A DNA stretch of 64,000 nt from Niveibacterium umoris (GTDB lineage Bacteria; Pseudomonadota; Gammaproteobacteria; Burkholderiales; Rhodocyclaceae), in the NCBI RefSeq assembly GCF_014197015.1, contig NZ_JACIET010000004.1:1-64000 (forward strand), given 5' to 3'. The notes under the pieces are model-generated. The model saw only the letters and a list, made by a program, of their open reading frames with translations, had not been told where the DNA came from and did not search any database. The position numbers were made by a program, and so were the translations under genes. Positions within the stretch are counted from its first letter, which is position 1; every line of letters starts with the position of its first letter. Shown piece after piece: positions 8,420 to 18,418 of the stretch.

Positions 8420-11400
8420 ATGCAGAAAAACGGGGGACTGATTCCGAGCGCGGCGACGCGGCGCTCGCTGATGCCCGCTTTCCTGCTCGCCCTCGTCGCC
8501 GCATCGCTCGGCATCGCCCTCAGCGTGTGGATCTGGCGCGCCAGCGTCGAGAGCGAACGCACGGCGTTCGAGCAGGCCTTTCATGCCACCGCACAGGAAG
8601 TGATCACGCGCATGGATACCGACGTCCAGGGCGCGATCGGGCTCGGGCGTGCCATGGCGGCCGCGATACGGCTGCATCCGGAGCTCTCGCAAGAGAACTG
8701 GAACACACTCCTGCAGGACGTGCGGGTGGCGCGTTTCGAGCCGCCGCTCGCGGCGCTCATGCTGGTCGAACTGGCGACCCCCGAAGCGCCGGACATGCAG
8801 GTGCGGGTCAGCACGCTGGTGGCGCCGGACGCCGCGCGAATGACGCTGGGCGACCCGTGGGTGCTGCGCCTGGCGCAAGAGGGGGCGGCGCGTGCGCTGC
8901 GGGCCGACGACGTCGCGGTGGGCAGTGGTGGCGATGGTCGCCCTGACGGTGCCTCCTTGCTGGTACTGGCGGTGCCGGTTTCGCGCACGGCGGTGCTGTT
9001 GTTGTTCGTTGACGCGCGCCAATGGTTGATTTCGCGCGCGGCGCTGTTGTCCGAAGATGCCGCGGTGCGCGCGGTGGAACTCTCCGACGCCGGGGCGGGC
9101 CGCACCATCGCGAGCTCGGCGGGCTACCCTGCCGACGCAGAGGTGACCGAGGTCGGCGTGTTCACGCAGGGTACCCAGCGCTGGGCCTTCGAGGTGGCGT
9201 CGCTGAGCGCGCCGCCCACTTACCTTGCACGCGTCAACCTGCTTTTCCCGGGGGTCGTCGTCAGCCTCCTGCTCGCAGCAGTGCTGTTCACGCTGCTGGC
9301 GCGCAAACGCCTGGCCGACCGCGTGGTGGCGCGGGTGCGGCGCGACCTGGCCGACAGCCTGCGGCGTTTCGAGCTCGCGATTGCCGCCAGTCAGGACGGC
9401 ATCTGGGAATACCTGCCGGATCGACGCGCCTGCCGCCTGTCGCCGCAGGCTGCACAGTTTCTCGGCCTTGCCGATGGTGCCGAGTTCATTCCGCCCTCGG
9501 CCCTGTTGCGCCGCGTCGCACGGGAAGATCGCCATGCCCTGTTGTCGGCGTTGCGACGCAGCATCGTCAAGGGAGATGCGCTGGATCTGGAATGCCGCAT
9601 CCGCAACGGCGCGGAGCCTCGCTGGTTGCGCGTCCGCGCCAATCCCGCCGCGGGCGGCGCCGGTGCAACGGTGATCGGGGCCCTGTCCGACATCAGCCTG
9701 CACAAGCGCATGGCCGAGCGGCTCAAACGTCAGCAGGACTTCCTCGCGCAGGTCCTCGATGTGCTGCCGGTGCCAATCATCGTGAAGGATCGCGGCGGTG
9801 CGATCCATTTCGTGAACGCGGCCTTCGAACGCACCCTCCAGGTAACGCGCAGCGCGATCATCGGCCGGCTCACGGGCGACATCGCCAGCAGCGTGCTCGC
9901 GGCGCGCCTTGGCGAACTCGAGTCCAGCCTGCAAGGCCTGGGCGACACCCGCGAGACACGCTTGTGGATCGACCTGCCCGGTGCGCGGCGCCACATGCGT
10001 GTATCGCGCAGCCTGTTCGCCGGCCCCGAGGGGGGCGAGATGCTGGTCGGCAGCTACATCGACATCACCGACGAAGCCGAAGCGACAAGACGCCAGGTCG
10101 CGTTCCGCGACTACCTGCAGCGGCTCATCGACACGATGCCGCACGCCTTCTTCGTCAAGGACGCCCACTCGCGCTTCGTGATGGTCAACCCGGCGTTCTG
10201 CGAGCTCTACGAGCTACCTGCCACCGCAGTCCTAGGCAAGTCGCCGCGCGAGATCTATGACGATGCCGCGGTGGCCGACGCGCAACTCGCCGGCGATCGG
10301 CTCGTCTTGCAGGGCGGGGCCATCCGCGACGAGGAACTGCGTTTTCGCACGCGTGGCGGTACCCAGCGCGTGACGCGGGTGCACAAGGTGAGTTGCGTCG
10401 ACCCGGACGGCCACGCACTGATCACCGGTGTCGTCACCGATGTGAGCGATCTGGTGGCCGCGCAGGAAGGTCAGCGTGAGGTGATCGAGCGGCTCGATTC
10501 GCTGTATCGCAACGCGCCCTTCGGCCTTGCCCTGGTCGACGAGGTGGGGCGGGTGCTGCAGGCCAACCCGACCTTCTGCAAGTTGTTCGGATTCGACGAG
10601 GCGCAGCTGAAGTTTCGCAACGTCGACACCCTCAGCCCGCCCGACCTGCGACGCGACCACCGCGGGCGCTTTGCGGCCCTGCTCGCAACCGGGCGACTCG
10701 CGCCCTTCGAGACGCGCTACCTCGACTCGGGGGGGAGGGAGATCGATGTGCGCGTTGCCGGTGCGGCGGTCGCTGGCAACAGCGCGGGCTATCGCTTCGC
10801 CTGGGGCATCGTCGAGGATATCAGCGCACGCGTTGCGACCGAGCGGGCACTCGCAGCCTCCGAGCACCGCTGGCAATTCGCACTGGACGGAGCGGGCGAC
10901 GGCGTGTGGGATTGGGATGTCGCGGGCGGACGTATCTTCTTCTCCACGCGCTGGAAGGCGATGCTCGGCTACGCCGAAGAGGAAATCGGCGACACCTTGG
11001 ACGAGTTCACTCGCCGCCTTCATCCGGACGACCTGCACGCCACGATGGAAGAGGCGCAGGCGCACATCGAAGGGCGCACGCCGATGTTCTCGCGTGAAGT
11101 GCGGATGCGCTGCAAGGACGGTCGCTGGAAGTGGATTCTTGACCGCGGCAAGGTGGTCGAACGCGACGAACACGGTACTGCCTTGCGTCTGATCGGCACC
11201 CACAGCGATATCTCGCGCAGCAAGGAAGCCGAGGCGGCCCTGCAGCGCAGCGCCGCCCTGCTGGCGGCAATCAGCAACCTGCAGGAAGCCTATATCCGCG
11301 CACCGGAGAGCTGCGATGCGTTTGCCGGGTTGTTGCGCGATGTACTGGCGATCACGGCAAGCGATTCCGGCTTCATCGGCGAGGTGCAGGCCAGCGCCGA

Positions 11401-12595
11401 GGGCCCGATGCTGCATGCGCTCGCCGTTGCGCAACGCGGGGCAGACGCCGCTCTGGGCGACCCCGCGCAAGATGCGACGCTGGGCGAGCTTGGCAGCATC
11501 GTGGGTGAGGCCCTGCGTACAGGCGAGCTTGTCATCGAGAACGATCCGGCGCGCGCGGCCGCGCATGCGGGGTGGCCCGCCGGGTTGCCGCGTCCGCAGC
11601 ATGTACTGTGTCTGCCGGTACGGTATGGCGGCCAGTTGCTGGGCATGATCGGTGTCGCCGATCGCGAGGCGGGCTACGACCACGCCATGTGCAGCGAGTT
11701 CGATCCGCTCTTGCGCACCTTCGGCGAGATCATCAGCGCGCGCCGCAGCGAGCTCGCGCGGCGCAGCGCCGAGACCGAGCTGGCCCAGCACCGCGACCGC
11801 CTTGCCGAACTGGTGCGCGACCAGACCGCCGACCTCATCGCCGCCAAGGAAGTCGCCGAGGCCGCCAGCGAAGCCAAGGGCATGTTCCTCGCCAACATGA
11901 GTCATGAGTTGCGGACGCCGCTGCATGCGGTGATCTCGTTCGCCCGCCTGGGCGAGACCAAGGTCGGGCGCGCGGCGGAGGACCGGCTGCGCGAGTACTT
12001 CCAGCGGATTTCGTCGAGCGGCGAGCGCCTGCTGGCCCTGCTCAATGACCTGCTCGATCTGGCCAAGCTCGAAGCGGGGCGCATGCAGATCGACACCCGC
12101 GCGTGCGACCTGGCGGAACTGGTCGGCGATGCCCTGCAGGAATTCGAAGCCTGGTTTGCCGCCAAGCGTCTGCAGGTCGGGCTGGACGTCGAAGTGCGAC
12201 CTGCCCGCGCGTGGGCCGACCCGGTGCGGTTCGGCCAGGTGCTGCGCAACCTGCTGTCCAACGCCACGAAATTCACCGCGGAAGGGCACGCGATCACGCT
12301 CACCGTTGCCGCCGCGCATCTGCATGGCAGCGGCGGCGCCGAGGTCGCGGCGATCGAGGTGCGCGTCAGCGACCAGGGGGTCGGCATTCCGGAAGACGAA
12401 CTCGAGACGGTGTTCGACAAGTTCGTCCAGAGCAGCAAGACACACACCGGCGCGGGCGGAACGGGGCTCGGGCTGGCGATCTGCCGCGAGATCATCGCCG
12501 CCCACGGCGGTGTGATCTTCGCGCGCAACAACCCGGCGGGCGGCGCATGTTTCGTCGTGCGACTGCCAGCCGTCGAAGAACTGGAACAGGAGTAG
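8420..12595 (+). CDS. Multi-PAS membrane sensor histidine kinase
   Basis: The kinase has about 1391 residues. Order: TM1 (18-39), a periplasmic CHASE-like domain (about 40-270), TM2 (273-294), five PAS domains starting near 316, 441, 566, 691 and 815, a GAF domain (about 963-1107), HisKA with phospho-acceptor H1162 (SHELRTPLHAV), and an HATPase with N-box NLLSNATKF and GTGLGLAI. There is no receiver of its own. The two following genes are receivers fused to output enzymes, with short spacing, so this kinase probably phosphorylates both. In-frame GTG starts at 8363 and 8408 are possible; ATG 8420 was chosen because the upstream codons look non-coding. Confidence 0.9.
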   Translation: MQKNGGLIPSAATRRSLMPAFLLALVAASLGIALSVWIWRASVESERTAFEQAFHATAQEVITRMDTDVQGAIGLGRAMAAAIRLHPELSQENWNTLLQDVRVARFEPPLAALMLVELATPEAPDMQVRVSTLVAPDAARMTLGDPWVLRLAQEGAARALRADDVAVGSGGDGRPDGASLLVLAVPVSRTAVLLLFVDARQWLISRAALLSEDAAVRAVELSDAGAGRTIASSAGYPADAEVTEVGVFTQGTQRWAFEVASLSAPPTYLARVNLLFPGVVVSLLLAAVLFTLLARKRLADRVVARVRRDLADSLRRFELAIAASQDGIWEYLPDRRACRLSPQAAQFLGLADGAEFIPPSALLRRVAREDRHALLSALRRSIVKGDALDLECRIRNGAEPRWLRVRANPAAGGAGATVIGALSDISLHKRMAERLKRQQDFLAQVLDVLPVPIIVKDRGGAIHFVNAAFERTLQVTRSAIIGRLTGDIASSVLAARLGELESSLQGLGDTRETRLWIDLPGARRHMRVSRSLFAGPEGGEMLVGSYIDITDEAEATRRQVAFRDYLQRLIDTMPHAFFVKDAHSRFVMVNPAFCELYELPATAVLGKSPREIYDDAAVADAQLAGDRLVLQGGAIRDEELRFRTRGGTQRVTRVHKVSCVDPDGHALITGVVTDVSDLVAAQEGQREVIERLDSLYRNAPFGLALVDEVGRVLQANPTFCKLFGFDEAQLKFRNVDTLSPPDLRRDHRGRFAALLATGRLAPFETRYLDSGGREIDVRVAGAAVAGNSAGYRFAWGIVEDISARVATERALAASEHRWQFALDGAGDGVWDWDVAGGRIFFSTRWKAMLGYAEEEIGDTLDEFTRRLHPDDLHATMEEAQAHIEGRTPMFSREVRMRCKDGRWKWILDRGKVVERDEHGTALRLIGTHSDISRSKEAEAALQRSAALLAAISNLQEAYIRAPESCDAFAGLLRDVLAITASDSGFIGEVQASAEGPMLHALAVAQRGADAALGDPAQDATLGELGSIVGEALRTGELVIENDPARAAAHAGWPAGLPRPQHVLCLPVRYGGQLLGMIGVADREAGYDHAMCSEFDPLLRTFGEIISARRSELARRSAETELAQHRDRLAELVRDQTADLIAAKEVAEAASEAKGMFLANMSHELRTPLHAVISFARLGETKVGRAAEDRLREYFQRISSSGERLLALLNDLLDLAKLEAGRMQIDTRACDLAELVGDALQEFEAWFAAKRLQVGLDVEVRPARAWADPVRFGQVLRNLLSNATKFTAEGHAITLTVAAAHLHGSGGAEVAAIEVRVSDQGVGIPEDELETVFDKFVQSSKTHTGAGGTGLGLAICREIIAAHGGVIFARNNPAGGACFVVRLPAVEELEQE

Positions 12596-12597
12596 TC

Positions 12598-13506
12598 ATG
12601 GCACGGGCCCGAATACTGGTCGTCGACGATGAACCCTTCAATCTCGAGATCATCTGCGACTATCTCGAAGACTGCGACTACGAAATCGAAACCACCCAGA
12701 GCGGGGTCGAGGCGCTCGCGCGGCTCGAAGACGCGGCTCGGCATTACGACGTGCTGGTGCTGGACCGGATGATGCCGGTCATCAGCGGCATGGAGGTGCT
12801 GCAACGGGTCAAGCAGCACGAACGCCTCAAGGCGATCCCGGTGATCATGCAGACGGCGGCGGCCACGCCTGATCAGGTGCGCGAGGGGCTGGCGGCCGGC
12901 GCCCATTACTACCTGACCAAACCTTTCGAGTGCGATTCCTTGCGTGCGGTGATCCGCACCGCGCTGGATGACCAGCGCCGTCGTGCCGAACTGGCCGACC
13001 GCATTCACGAGCATCGGGTGGCGATGCAGATGGTGGAGCGCGCCGAGTTCTCGGTCCGCACACTGGAGGAGGCGGCGGCGGTGGCGACTACCGCGGCGCT
13101 GGTGTGCGGGCGGGCCGAGGCGGTGGCGATGGGCCTCGCGGAACTGCTGGTCAATGGTGTGGAGCACGGCAACCTGGGGATCGACTTCAGCGCCAAGGGC
13201 GCCCTGAAAGAGTCCGGCACCTGGGCGGAAGAAGTGCAGCGCCGGCTCGAACTCGATGAGAACCGCGACAAGCGGGTTCGCTTGGTGGTGGTGCGCGAGG
13301 GCGAACGCTGGCACTTCCATGTGCGTGACGACGGCCCCGGCTTCGATTGGCAGCGCTTCATCGAACTCGACCCTTCCCGCGCCTTTGCGCCGAACGGGCG
13401 CGGCATCGTGCTGGCCAAGCAGATCGCCTTCGAGGAGGTGCGCTACGCCGGTAGCGGCAACGAAGTCCATGCCTGGACCCGTGACGAGGAAGGGGGGCGC
13501 GCATGA
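12598..13506 (+). CDS. Response regulator with RsbW-like anti-sigma/serine-kinase ATPase output
   Basis: This 302-residue protein starts two bases after the kinase stop. Residues 1-125 are an intact receiver (acidic pocket VDDEP, phospho-acceptor D56 in LVLDRMMP, K108 in LTKPF). Residues 140-300 carry a GHKL ATPase of the RsbW/SpoIIAB kind: N-box ELLVNGVEHGN (182-192), G1 box VRDDGPGFDW (242-251), G2 NGRGIVLAKQI. Such ATPases phosphorylate anti-sigma antagonists or hold sigma factors. A receiver fused directly to one suggests that partner switching is gated by the upstream histidine kinase. The stop overlaps the next start as ATGA. Confidence 0.87.
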   Translation: MARARILVVDDEPFNLEIICDYLEDCDYEIETTQSGVEALARLEDAARHYDVLVLDRMMPVISGMEVLQRVKQHERLKAIPVIMQTAAATPDQVREGLAAGAHYYLTKPFECDSLRAVIRTALDDQRRRAELADRIHEHRVAMQMVERAEFSVRTLEEAAAVATTAALVCGRAEAVAMGLAELLVNGVEHGNLGIDFSAKGALKESGTWAEEVQRRLELDENRDKRVRLVVVREGERWHFHVRDDGPGFDWQRFIELDPSRAFAPNGRGIVLAKQIAFEEVRYAGSGNEVHAWTRDEEGGRA

Positions 13507-15047
13507 GCGAAACAACGTCCGGCGCGGATCGCGCCTATCGCGTCATGGTCGCCGACGACACCGCGGCCAATCGCACGCTGGTGCGTGCCTACCTCAGCCG
13601 CCTCGGCTTCGAGGTGCTGGTGGCTGAGAATGGCGAACAGGCGGTCGAGATCTTCGAACGCGAGTTGCCGGACATCGTGCTGATGGACGTGATGATGCCG
13701 GTGATGGATGGCCTTGAGGCAACGCGGCGGCTGCGTGCCGGCAGCGGGCGCGCGGTGCCGATCGTGATGCTGTCGGCACTGGGTTCGGAAGGCGATGTCG
13801 TTGGCGGGCTCGACGCGGGGGCGGATGACTACCTGGTCAAACCACTCTCGTACCAGATCTTCGCCGCCAAGATGCGCACCGTCGCCCGAACGCTGAGCCT
13901 GCAGCGGCAGACCGAGGCAGCCAACGCCGAGGTGCGCGCCATTTCGCAAGCCATGAGCGACGGGCTCGTTGTTTTCGACACGGAAGGTCGGGTGTCGACG
14001 GTCAACCCGGCGCTGTGCGACATGCTCGGGCGCCGGGAAGCGGAGTTGATCGGCACACCGGTTTTCGACCTCTTCCTGCCGCCTGGCGATCGTCTGCTGC
14101 GCACGGCTGTCACTGCGAGCGAAAGCGGCTTCGAGCAGCGGCGCCCGCGCGAGGTGGCCGCGCGAGGCGCCGACGGCAACGCAATACCGCTTGAGTTCGT
14201 GATGTCGACGATGAGCTCGACCAACGGCGTGACCTACCTCGCGGTGCTTCGAAACATCGCGGAGCGCAAACAGGCAGAACGGGAACTGGCGGCCTATACG
14301 CTGGAGCTCAAGCACTACCACGACGAAGCCGAGCGCGAGAACGAGCTCGCACTCGAAATTCTGGAACGCCAGATCCGTCGCGGGGGCCTCGACGCCACGC
14401 AGGTTGCGCACCGCGTGGTGCCGGCGCAGCGGTTTTCCGGCGATATCGTGATTGCACAGCGCGCGCCGGACGGTCGCATCTTCGCCCTGCTGGCTGACGC
14501 CACCGGCCACGGGCTGGGCGCAGCAGTCAGTGTGCTGCCCGCGGTGTCCGAGTTCTACCGCGTGGTGGCGAGTTCGCCGACACCGGGCGAACTCGTGGTG
14601 CAACTCAACAGCGTGCTGCAGGAATCCCTGCCGATCGGCCGATTCGTGGCGGCATCGCTGGTCTGCATCGACACCATCCAGCGGCTCGCGCATGTGTGGG
14701 TGGGCGGCACGCCGGATGTGCTCAAGGTCGGCGCAGACGGGCGCGTCGTGGAGCGCTTTTCATCGACGGCCTTGCCGCTTGGAATCGACACGCTGTCGCC
14801 CGAGGATGCGCAGTGCGCGGTGTGCACGATGGAGCCCGGCTCGCAGATGCTGATCTTTTCCGACGGGCTGCTCGAGGCGGTTGGCGAGTCCGGCGCGCAT
14901 TTCGGCTATGAAGGCATCGAGGCTGCACTGCGCGAATCGGCGCCGGATGCGCGCCTGGCGGCGCTTGAGCGCGACATCGCACGCCACTGTGGCGGGCAAT
15001 CGCCGCACGACGATGTGTCGATGATGCTGATCGGCGTGGAGGATTGA
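13503..15047 (+). CDS. Response regulator with PAS domain and PP2C/RsbU-type phosphatase
   Basis: The protein has 514 residues: a receiver (D62 in LMDVMMP, K113 in LVKPL), a PAS domain (about 145-255), a helical linker predicted as coiled coil (258-290), and a SpoIIE/RsbU-type PPM phosphatase (about 300-512) with the metal-binding ADATGHGLGAAVS and late SPHDDVSMM blocks. RsbU-type enzymes dephosphorylate STAS antagonist proteins, the opposite of the activity predicted for the preceding ATPase. The ATGA overlap (13503-13506) couples the two, so one histidine kinase could set the balance. No STAS protein or sigma factor gene is in the window. Confidence 0.88.
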   Translation: MSETTSGADRAYRVMVADDTAANRTLVRAYLSRLGFEVLVAENGEQAVEIFERELPDIVLMDVMMPVMDGLEATRRLRAGSGRAVPIVMLSALGSEGDVVGGLDAGADDYLVKPLSYQIFAAKMRTVARTLSLQRQTEAANAEVRAISQAMSDGLVVFDTEGRVSTVNPALCDMLGRREAELIGTPVFDLFLPPGDRLLRTAVTASESGFEQRRPREVAARGADGNAIPLEFVMSTMSSTNGVTYLAVLRNIAERKQAERELAAYTLELKHYHDEAERENELALEILERQIRRGGLDATQVAHRVVPAQRFSGDIVIAQRAPDGRIFALLADATGHGLGAAVSVLPAVSEFYRVVASSPTPGELVVQLNSVLQESLPIGRFVAASLVCIDTIQRLAHVWVGGTPDVLKVGADGRVVERFSSTALPLGIDTLSPEDAQCAVCTMEPGSQMLIFSDGLLEAVGESGAHFGYEGIEAALRESAPDARLAALERDIARHCGGQSPHDDVSMMLIGVED

Positions 15048-15187
15048 CGCGTCCCGCCCGGTTGACGTTTGGCCGGGCTATCAGAGGATGCCGGTGTGCG
15101 ACATCGTGCTGCATGGTGTCGCACGCTTTGCCTGATCAAGCGGTCTGGAATTGAATATCATCGACGCATGAAGCCCGCATCCCCCCT

Positions 15188-17608
15188 ATGGCTGGCCTGA
15201 TCGAACGCCTTTCGCGGCGGCTCGACCCATGGGCGTCGACGCGTGTCGAGGTGCTGGTGGGGCTCGGCGGCCTCGCGGTGGTGACGCTGGCCCTGCTGGC
15301 CGCGATGGTGCCGTTCCGCGAAGCCCATGACGCGCGTGAGCGCGATGCGCTGGCGCTGGTCGGGCGCGCGGCCTTGCTCACCCAGCGTGATCTGCTGCGC
15401 GTACTCGACGTGACCGACTTCGTGCTGGACCGCGCCGCGCGCCGGGTGGCCTCGGGCGTGCGGGGGGCCACGTCGGTTGGCGACGATCTGACCAGCGACC
15501 TGAAGGATCTGATCGGCGGCGTGGTGGTGTTCGATCAGCGCTTCCGTGTCATGGACGGCACCCGCGGTGGTCCGCGCGAACCGGCGGCTCTGGCCGAGAT
15601 TGCGCGAATGGCGGCACCGGACGTGCTCGACCTGCATGTGGGCACGGCGGACCGGTTGCACGCGGTGCACCTGTTCGGCGGGACTGCGGTGGTTGGTGAA
15701 TTCAGCCCGGCCGGCATCGTCGCGGAAGTCTCGGCGCGGACGCTGCGCGAGATGTTGCGTGCGCAGATGCTGAGCCACGGCGGCGATGCCATGCTGGTGC
15801 GACGCGACGGCGCCGTGCTGGTTGAGGGGGGGGCGCGAGGGCCCGAGCGGCAGTCAGTGTTGCCTGAGGCGGTGCTGCGAGCGATTGCGGCCGGGCGCGA
15901 CGGCGAGTTCGATGTGCCGGGCGAGCGGCGCCTGTACGCGGTGCGCCGACTGGCGGAGTACCCGTTGGCCGTGGTCGTGGCGCTTGATGCCACCGGGGCT
16001 CGCGAGGCGGTCGCCAGCGGAAGCGTGTTGCCCGCCTGGGGCTTCATCCTGCTGGCCGCCTTTGCGCTCGGCACGACCTTGATGCTGATGGGGGCAACCC
16101 GTTCGATGCGGCGGGCCCGGCTGCGTGGCGCGCAGGAGGCCGCGCTCTTCGAGGCAACGCCTGATCCGCTGCTGCTGATGCGGCAGACTGCGGATGGCGA
16201 TTTCGTCTGCGAGCACCGCAACCCGGCGGCGCGGCGCATCTTCCGCTCGAACGACCTGCTCGGGGCGGTGCCGATCGGCCAACTGGCTGCCGGCGAGACG
16301 CTGCGGCGCGCGCTCGAACAGGTTGCCGGCCAGACACGGCACAGCATCCGTGCCTTCGACCTCAGTGTGCCGTTGGGCAGCGAGAGCGCGCAGGTCGAGA
16401 TCCATGTGATCGCGCTGCCGGCGTCGGACGAGGGGATGCTGCGCTTTGCCGTGATCGGCCGCGAGCTGACCGGCCAGCGCCAGGCCGAACGTGCATTGCG
16501 GGAACGCTCGCTGCAGCTCGAAGCGATCATCGAGTCGGCGATGGACGCGGTGCTGATCACCGATGACCAGCGCCGCATCGTCATGTACAACAAGGCCGCC
16601 GAGCACATGTTCGGCTATTCGGCGCAGGAAACCATCGGACAGGACGTATTGATGCTCCTGCCGGAGCGCTATCGCGCGGTGCCGGCCGAGAAGATCCTGC
16701 TGCAGGCGCGTCGGCGCGCGAGCTGGCGCCTGCGCGGCGGCACACGCCCCTTGCTCGGATGCCGCCGCAATGGTGATGAGTTTCCGGTCGAACTCGCGCT
16801 GTCGCGGGTGGAACTGGGCGACGCGACACTGTTCACGCTGATCCTGCGCGACATCACCGAGCAGGTCGGCGCCGAACTGGAAATCAGCGTGCTCAACGAT
16901 TCGCTCGAACAGCGCGTTGCCGAGCGAACCGCCGAACTGCAGCGCGCCTACCGCGAGATGGAGGCCTTCTCTTACTCGGTGTCGCACGACTTGCGTGCGC
17001 CGCTGCGGGCCATTCACGGCTACACCTTCCTGCTCTCGGATGGCGAAGGCGAGCGACTCAGCGCCGAGGGGCGCGACCTGCTCGAAAGGGTGATGAAAGC
17101 CTCGGTCCGGATGGGCGAGCTGATCGACGACTTCCTTGATTTCTCCCGCGTCGGTCGTGCCGAGCTGACGCGGCAGAAGGTCGACATGGGGCGCCTTGTC
17201 AGCGAGGTGGTGGCCGAGCTGCGTGGGCCGTATCTCCATACCCGGGTTTCGGTCGGCCTGTTGCCACCGGCGTACGGCGACCCCCGCCTGTTGCGCCAGG
17301 TCTGGGTGAACCTGATTGGCAACGCGCTCAAGTTCTCGTCACGCGGCGCCGAGCCGCGGGTGGACATTGGCGTCTCGCACACCCGAGGGCGAACCTGGTA
17401 CTACGTCTCCGACAACGGTATCGGCTTCGACATGACCTACGCCGACAAGCTCTTTGGTGTCTTCCAGCGCTTGCAGACCCTGCGCGAATTCGAAGGCACC
17501 GGCATCGGGCTGGCGATCGTCAAGCGTGTCGTGGAGCGCCACCATGGCGGTGTGGCGGCGGAAGGGGCGCCGGGCGAGGGCGCAACCATCTCGTTCTGGC
17601 TGCCCTGA
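15188..17608 (+). CDS. Membrane sensor histidine kinase with PAS domains
   Basis: The kinase has 806 residues: TM1 (about 17-43), a periplasmic PDC/cache-like sensor (44-278), TM2 (279-302), a degenerate PAS-like region (about 310-430), a clear PAS (about 442-560), a coiled linker, HisKA with H600 (SVSHDLRAPLRAIHGY, the phytochrome-kinase subtype) and an HATPase ending near residue 806 (NLIGNALKFS, GTGIGLAIVKR). There is no receiver within it and the adjacent nasT-like gene is not a classical partner, so its target is unknown. The 140 bases before the gene hold no clear ribosome site. Confidence 0.87.
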   Translation: MAGLIERLSRRLDPWASTRVEVLVGLGGLAVVTLALLAAMVPFREAHDARERDALALVGRAALLTQRDLLRVLDVTDFVLDRAARRVASGVRGATSVGDDLTSDLKDLIGGVVVFDQRFRVMDGTRGGPREPAALAEIARMAAPDVLDLHVGTADRLHAVHLFGGTAVVGEFSPAGIVAEVSARTLREMLRAQMLSHGGDAMLVRRDGAVLVEGGARGPERQSVLPEAVLRAIAAGRDGEFDVPGERRLYAVRRLAEYPLAVVVALDATGAREAVASGSVLPAWGFILLAAFALGTTLMLMGATRSMRRARLRGAQEAALFEATPDPLLLMRQTADGDFVCEHRNPAARRIFRSNDLLGAVPIGQLAAGETLRRALEQVAGQTRHSIRAFDLSVPLGSESAQVEIHVIALPASDEGMLRFAVIGRELTGQRQAERALRERSLQLEAIIESAMDAVLITDDQRRIVMYNKAAEHMFGYSAQETIGQDVLMLLPERYRAVPAEKILLQARRRASWRLRGGTRPLLGCRRNGDEFPVELALSRVELGDATLFTLILRDITEQVGAELEISVLNDSLEQRVAERTAELQRAYREMEAFSYSVSHDLRAPLRAIHGYTFLLSDGEGERLSAEGRDLLERVMKASVRMGELIDDFLDFSRVGRAELTRQKVDMGRLVSEVVAELRGPYLHTRVSVGLLPPAYGDPRLLRQVWVNLIGNALKFSSRGAEPRVDIGVSHTRGRTWYYVSDNGIGFDMTYADKLFGVFQRLQTLREFEGTGIGLAIVKRVVERHHGGVAAEGAPGEGATISFWLP

Positions 17609-17697
17609 GGGCGCCTGCTGTCACCGCGGCCCTTGCGGATCTCTGGCATGGCGATTGCGTGTTGCCGAACCAGGAATATTCCGCTGATGGCCCCCAC

Positions 17698-18276
17698 ATG
17701 CTTAGAGTGCTGATCGTCGACGAGTCCCAGGAGCGCGCGCTGGATCTTTGCCAGGGCGTGGCTGCGGCCGGACACCTGGTCGCCGCAGTGCTGCCGGATG
17801 CTGCAGAACTCGCCAAGCGGGTGCAGGAGATCCAGCCCGATGCAGTGCTGATCAACACCGATTCGCCCAGCCGCGACACGCTGGAGCACCTGGCCACGCT
17901 CGATCGCGACTATCCGCGACCGGTGATCGTGTTTTCGGGCGATGACGACGAGTCCATCATCCGCCGCGCCATGCGCGCCGGCGTGGCCGCGTACGTTGTC
18001 GACGGGCTGGTGCCGGAGCGGGTCGAGTCGCTGATGAAGGTCGCAGTGGCGCGCTTCGAGGAGTTCCAGAGCCTGCGCAAGGAGCGCGACGACGCCGAGC
18101 GCAAGCTCTCGGACCGTATCGCGGTGGATCGTGCCAAAGGCATCCTGATGAAAGCGCGCGGCCTCACCGAAGACGAGGCCTACCACGCGCTGCGCAAGCT
18201 GGCGATGGAGCGCGGCCGCCGGATCGGCGAGGTGGCGCAGGACGTGATCGAGTCGGCGAAATTGCTGATCGGTTAG
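17698..18276 (+). CDS. nasT: NasT-like ANTAR-domain RNA-binding antiterminator
   Basis: The protein has 192 residues: a pseudo-receiver (1-120) and an ANTAR domain (about 125-185, AKGILMKARGLTEDEAYHAL). NasT/NasR proteins bind two-hairpin leader RNAs and prevent termination upstream of nitrate genes. A matching leader lies between this gene and nrtA. The receiver keeps the first acidic pair (VDES), but the usual phospho-acceptor position in LINTDSP is Asn53, and the usual Lys is replaced in AYVVDGL, so phosphorylation is unlikely. NasT is normally held by NasS; no separate nasS is seen, although the nitrate-binding NrtA-like protein next door is of the same fold. Start ATG 17698 was preferred over GTG 17659. 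Confidence 0.85.
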   Translation: MLRVLIVDESQERALDLCQGVAAAGHLVAAVLPDAAELAKRVQEIQPDAVLINTDSPSRDTLEHLATLDRDYPRPVIVFSGDDDESIIRRAMRAGVAAYVVDGLVPERVESLMKVAVARFEEFQSLRKERDDAERKLSDRIAVDRAKGILMKARGLTEDEAYHALRKLAMERGRRIGEVAQDVIESAKLLIG

Positions 18277-18324
18277 GGCTGCCGGCGTGCGTTCCCGCGC
18301 GCTCATGTGACTCAAAGTGAATGC

Positions 18325-18357
18325 CGATGGCGCCCTGCGACGGGCGCCATCGTTTTT
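18325..18357 (+). terminator. Intrinsic terminator after nasT
   Basis: An 11-base-pair perfect stem (CGATGGCGCCC with GGGCGCCATCG), six-base loop and a run of five T (18353-18357). It ends the nasT transcript and isolates it from nrtA. Confidence 0.9.
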
Positions 18358-18418
18358 CTTGCGCGCGCCGATCTTTGCACCGGGCTGGGGCGGGCCTGCA
18401 CCGCAAGCGCGCGCAACT

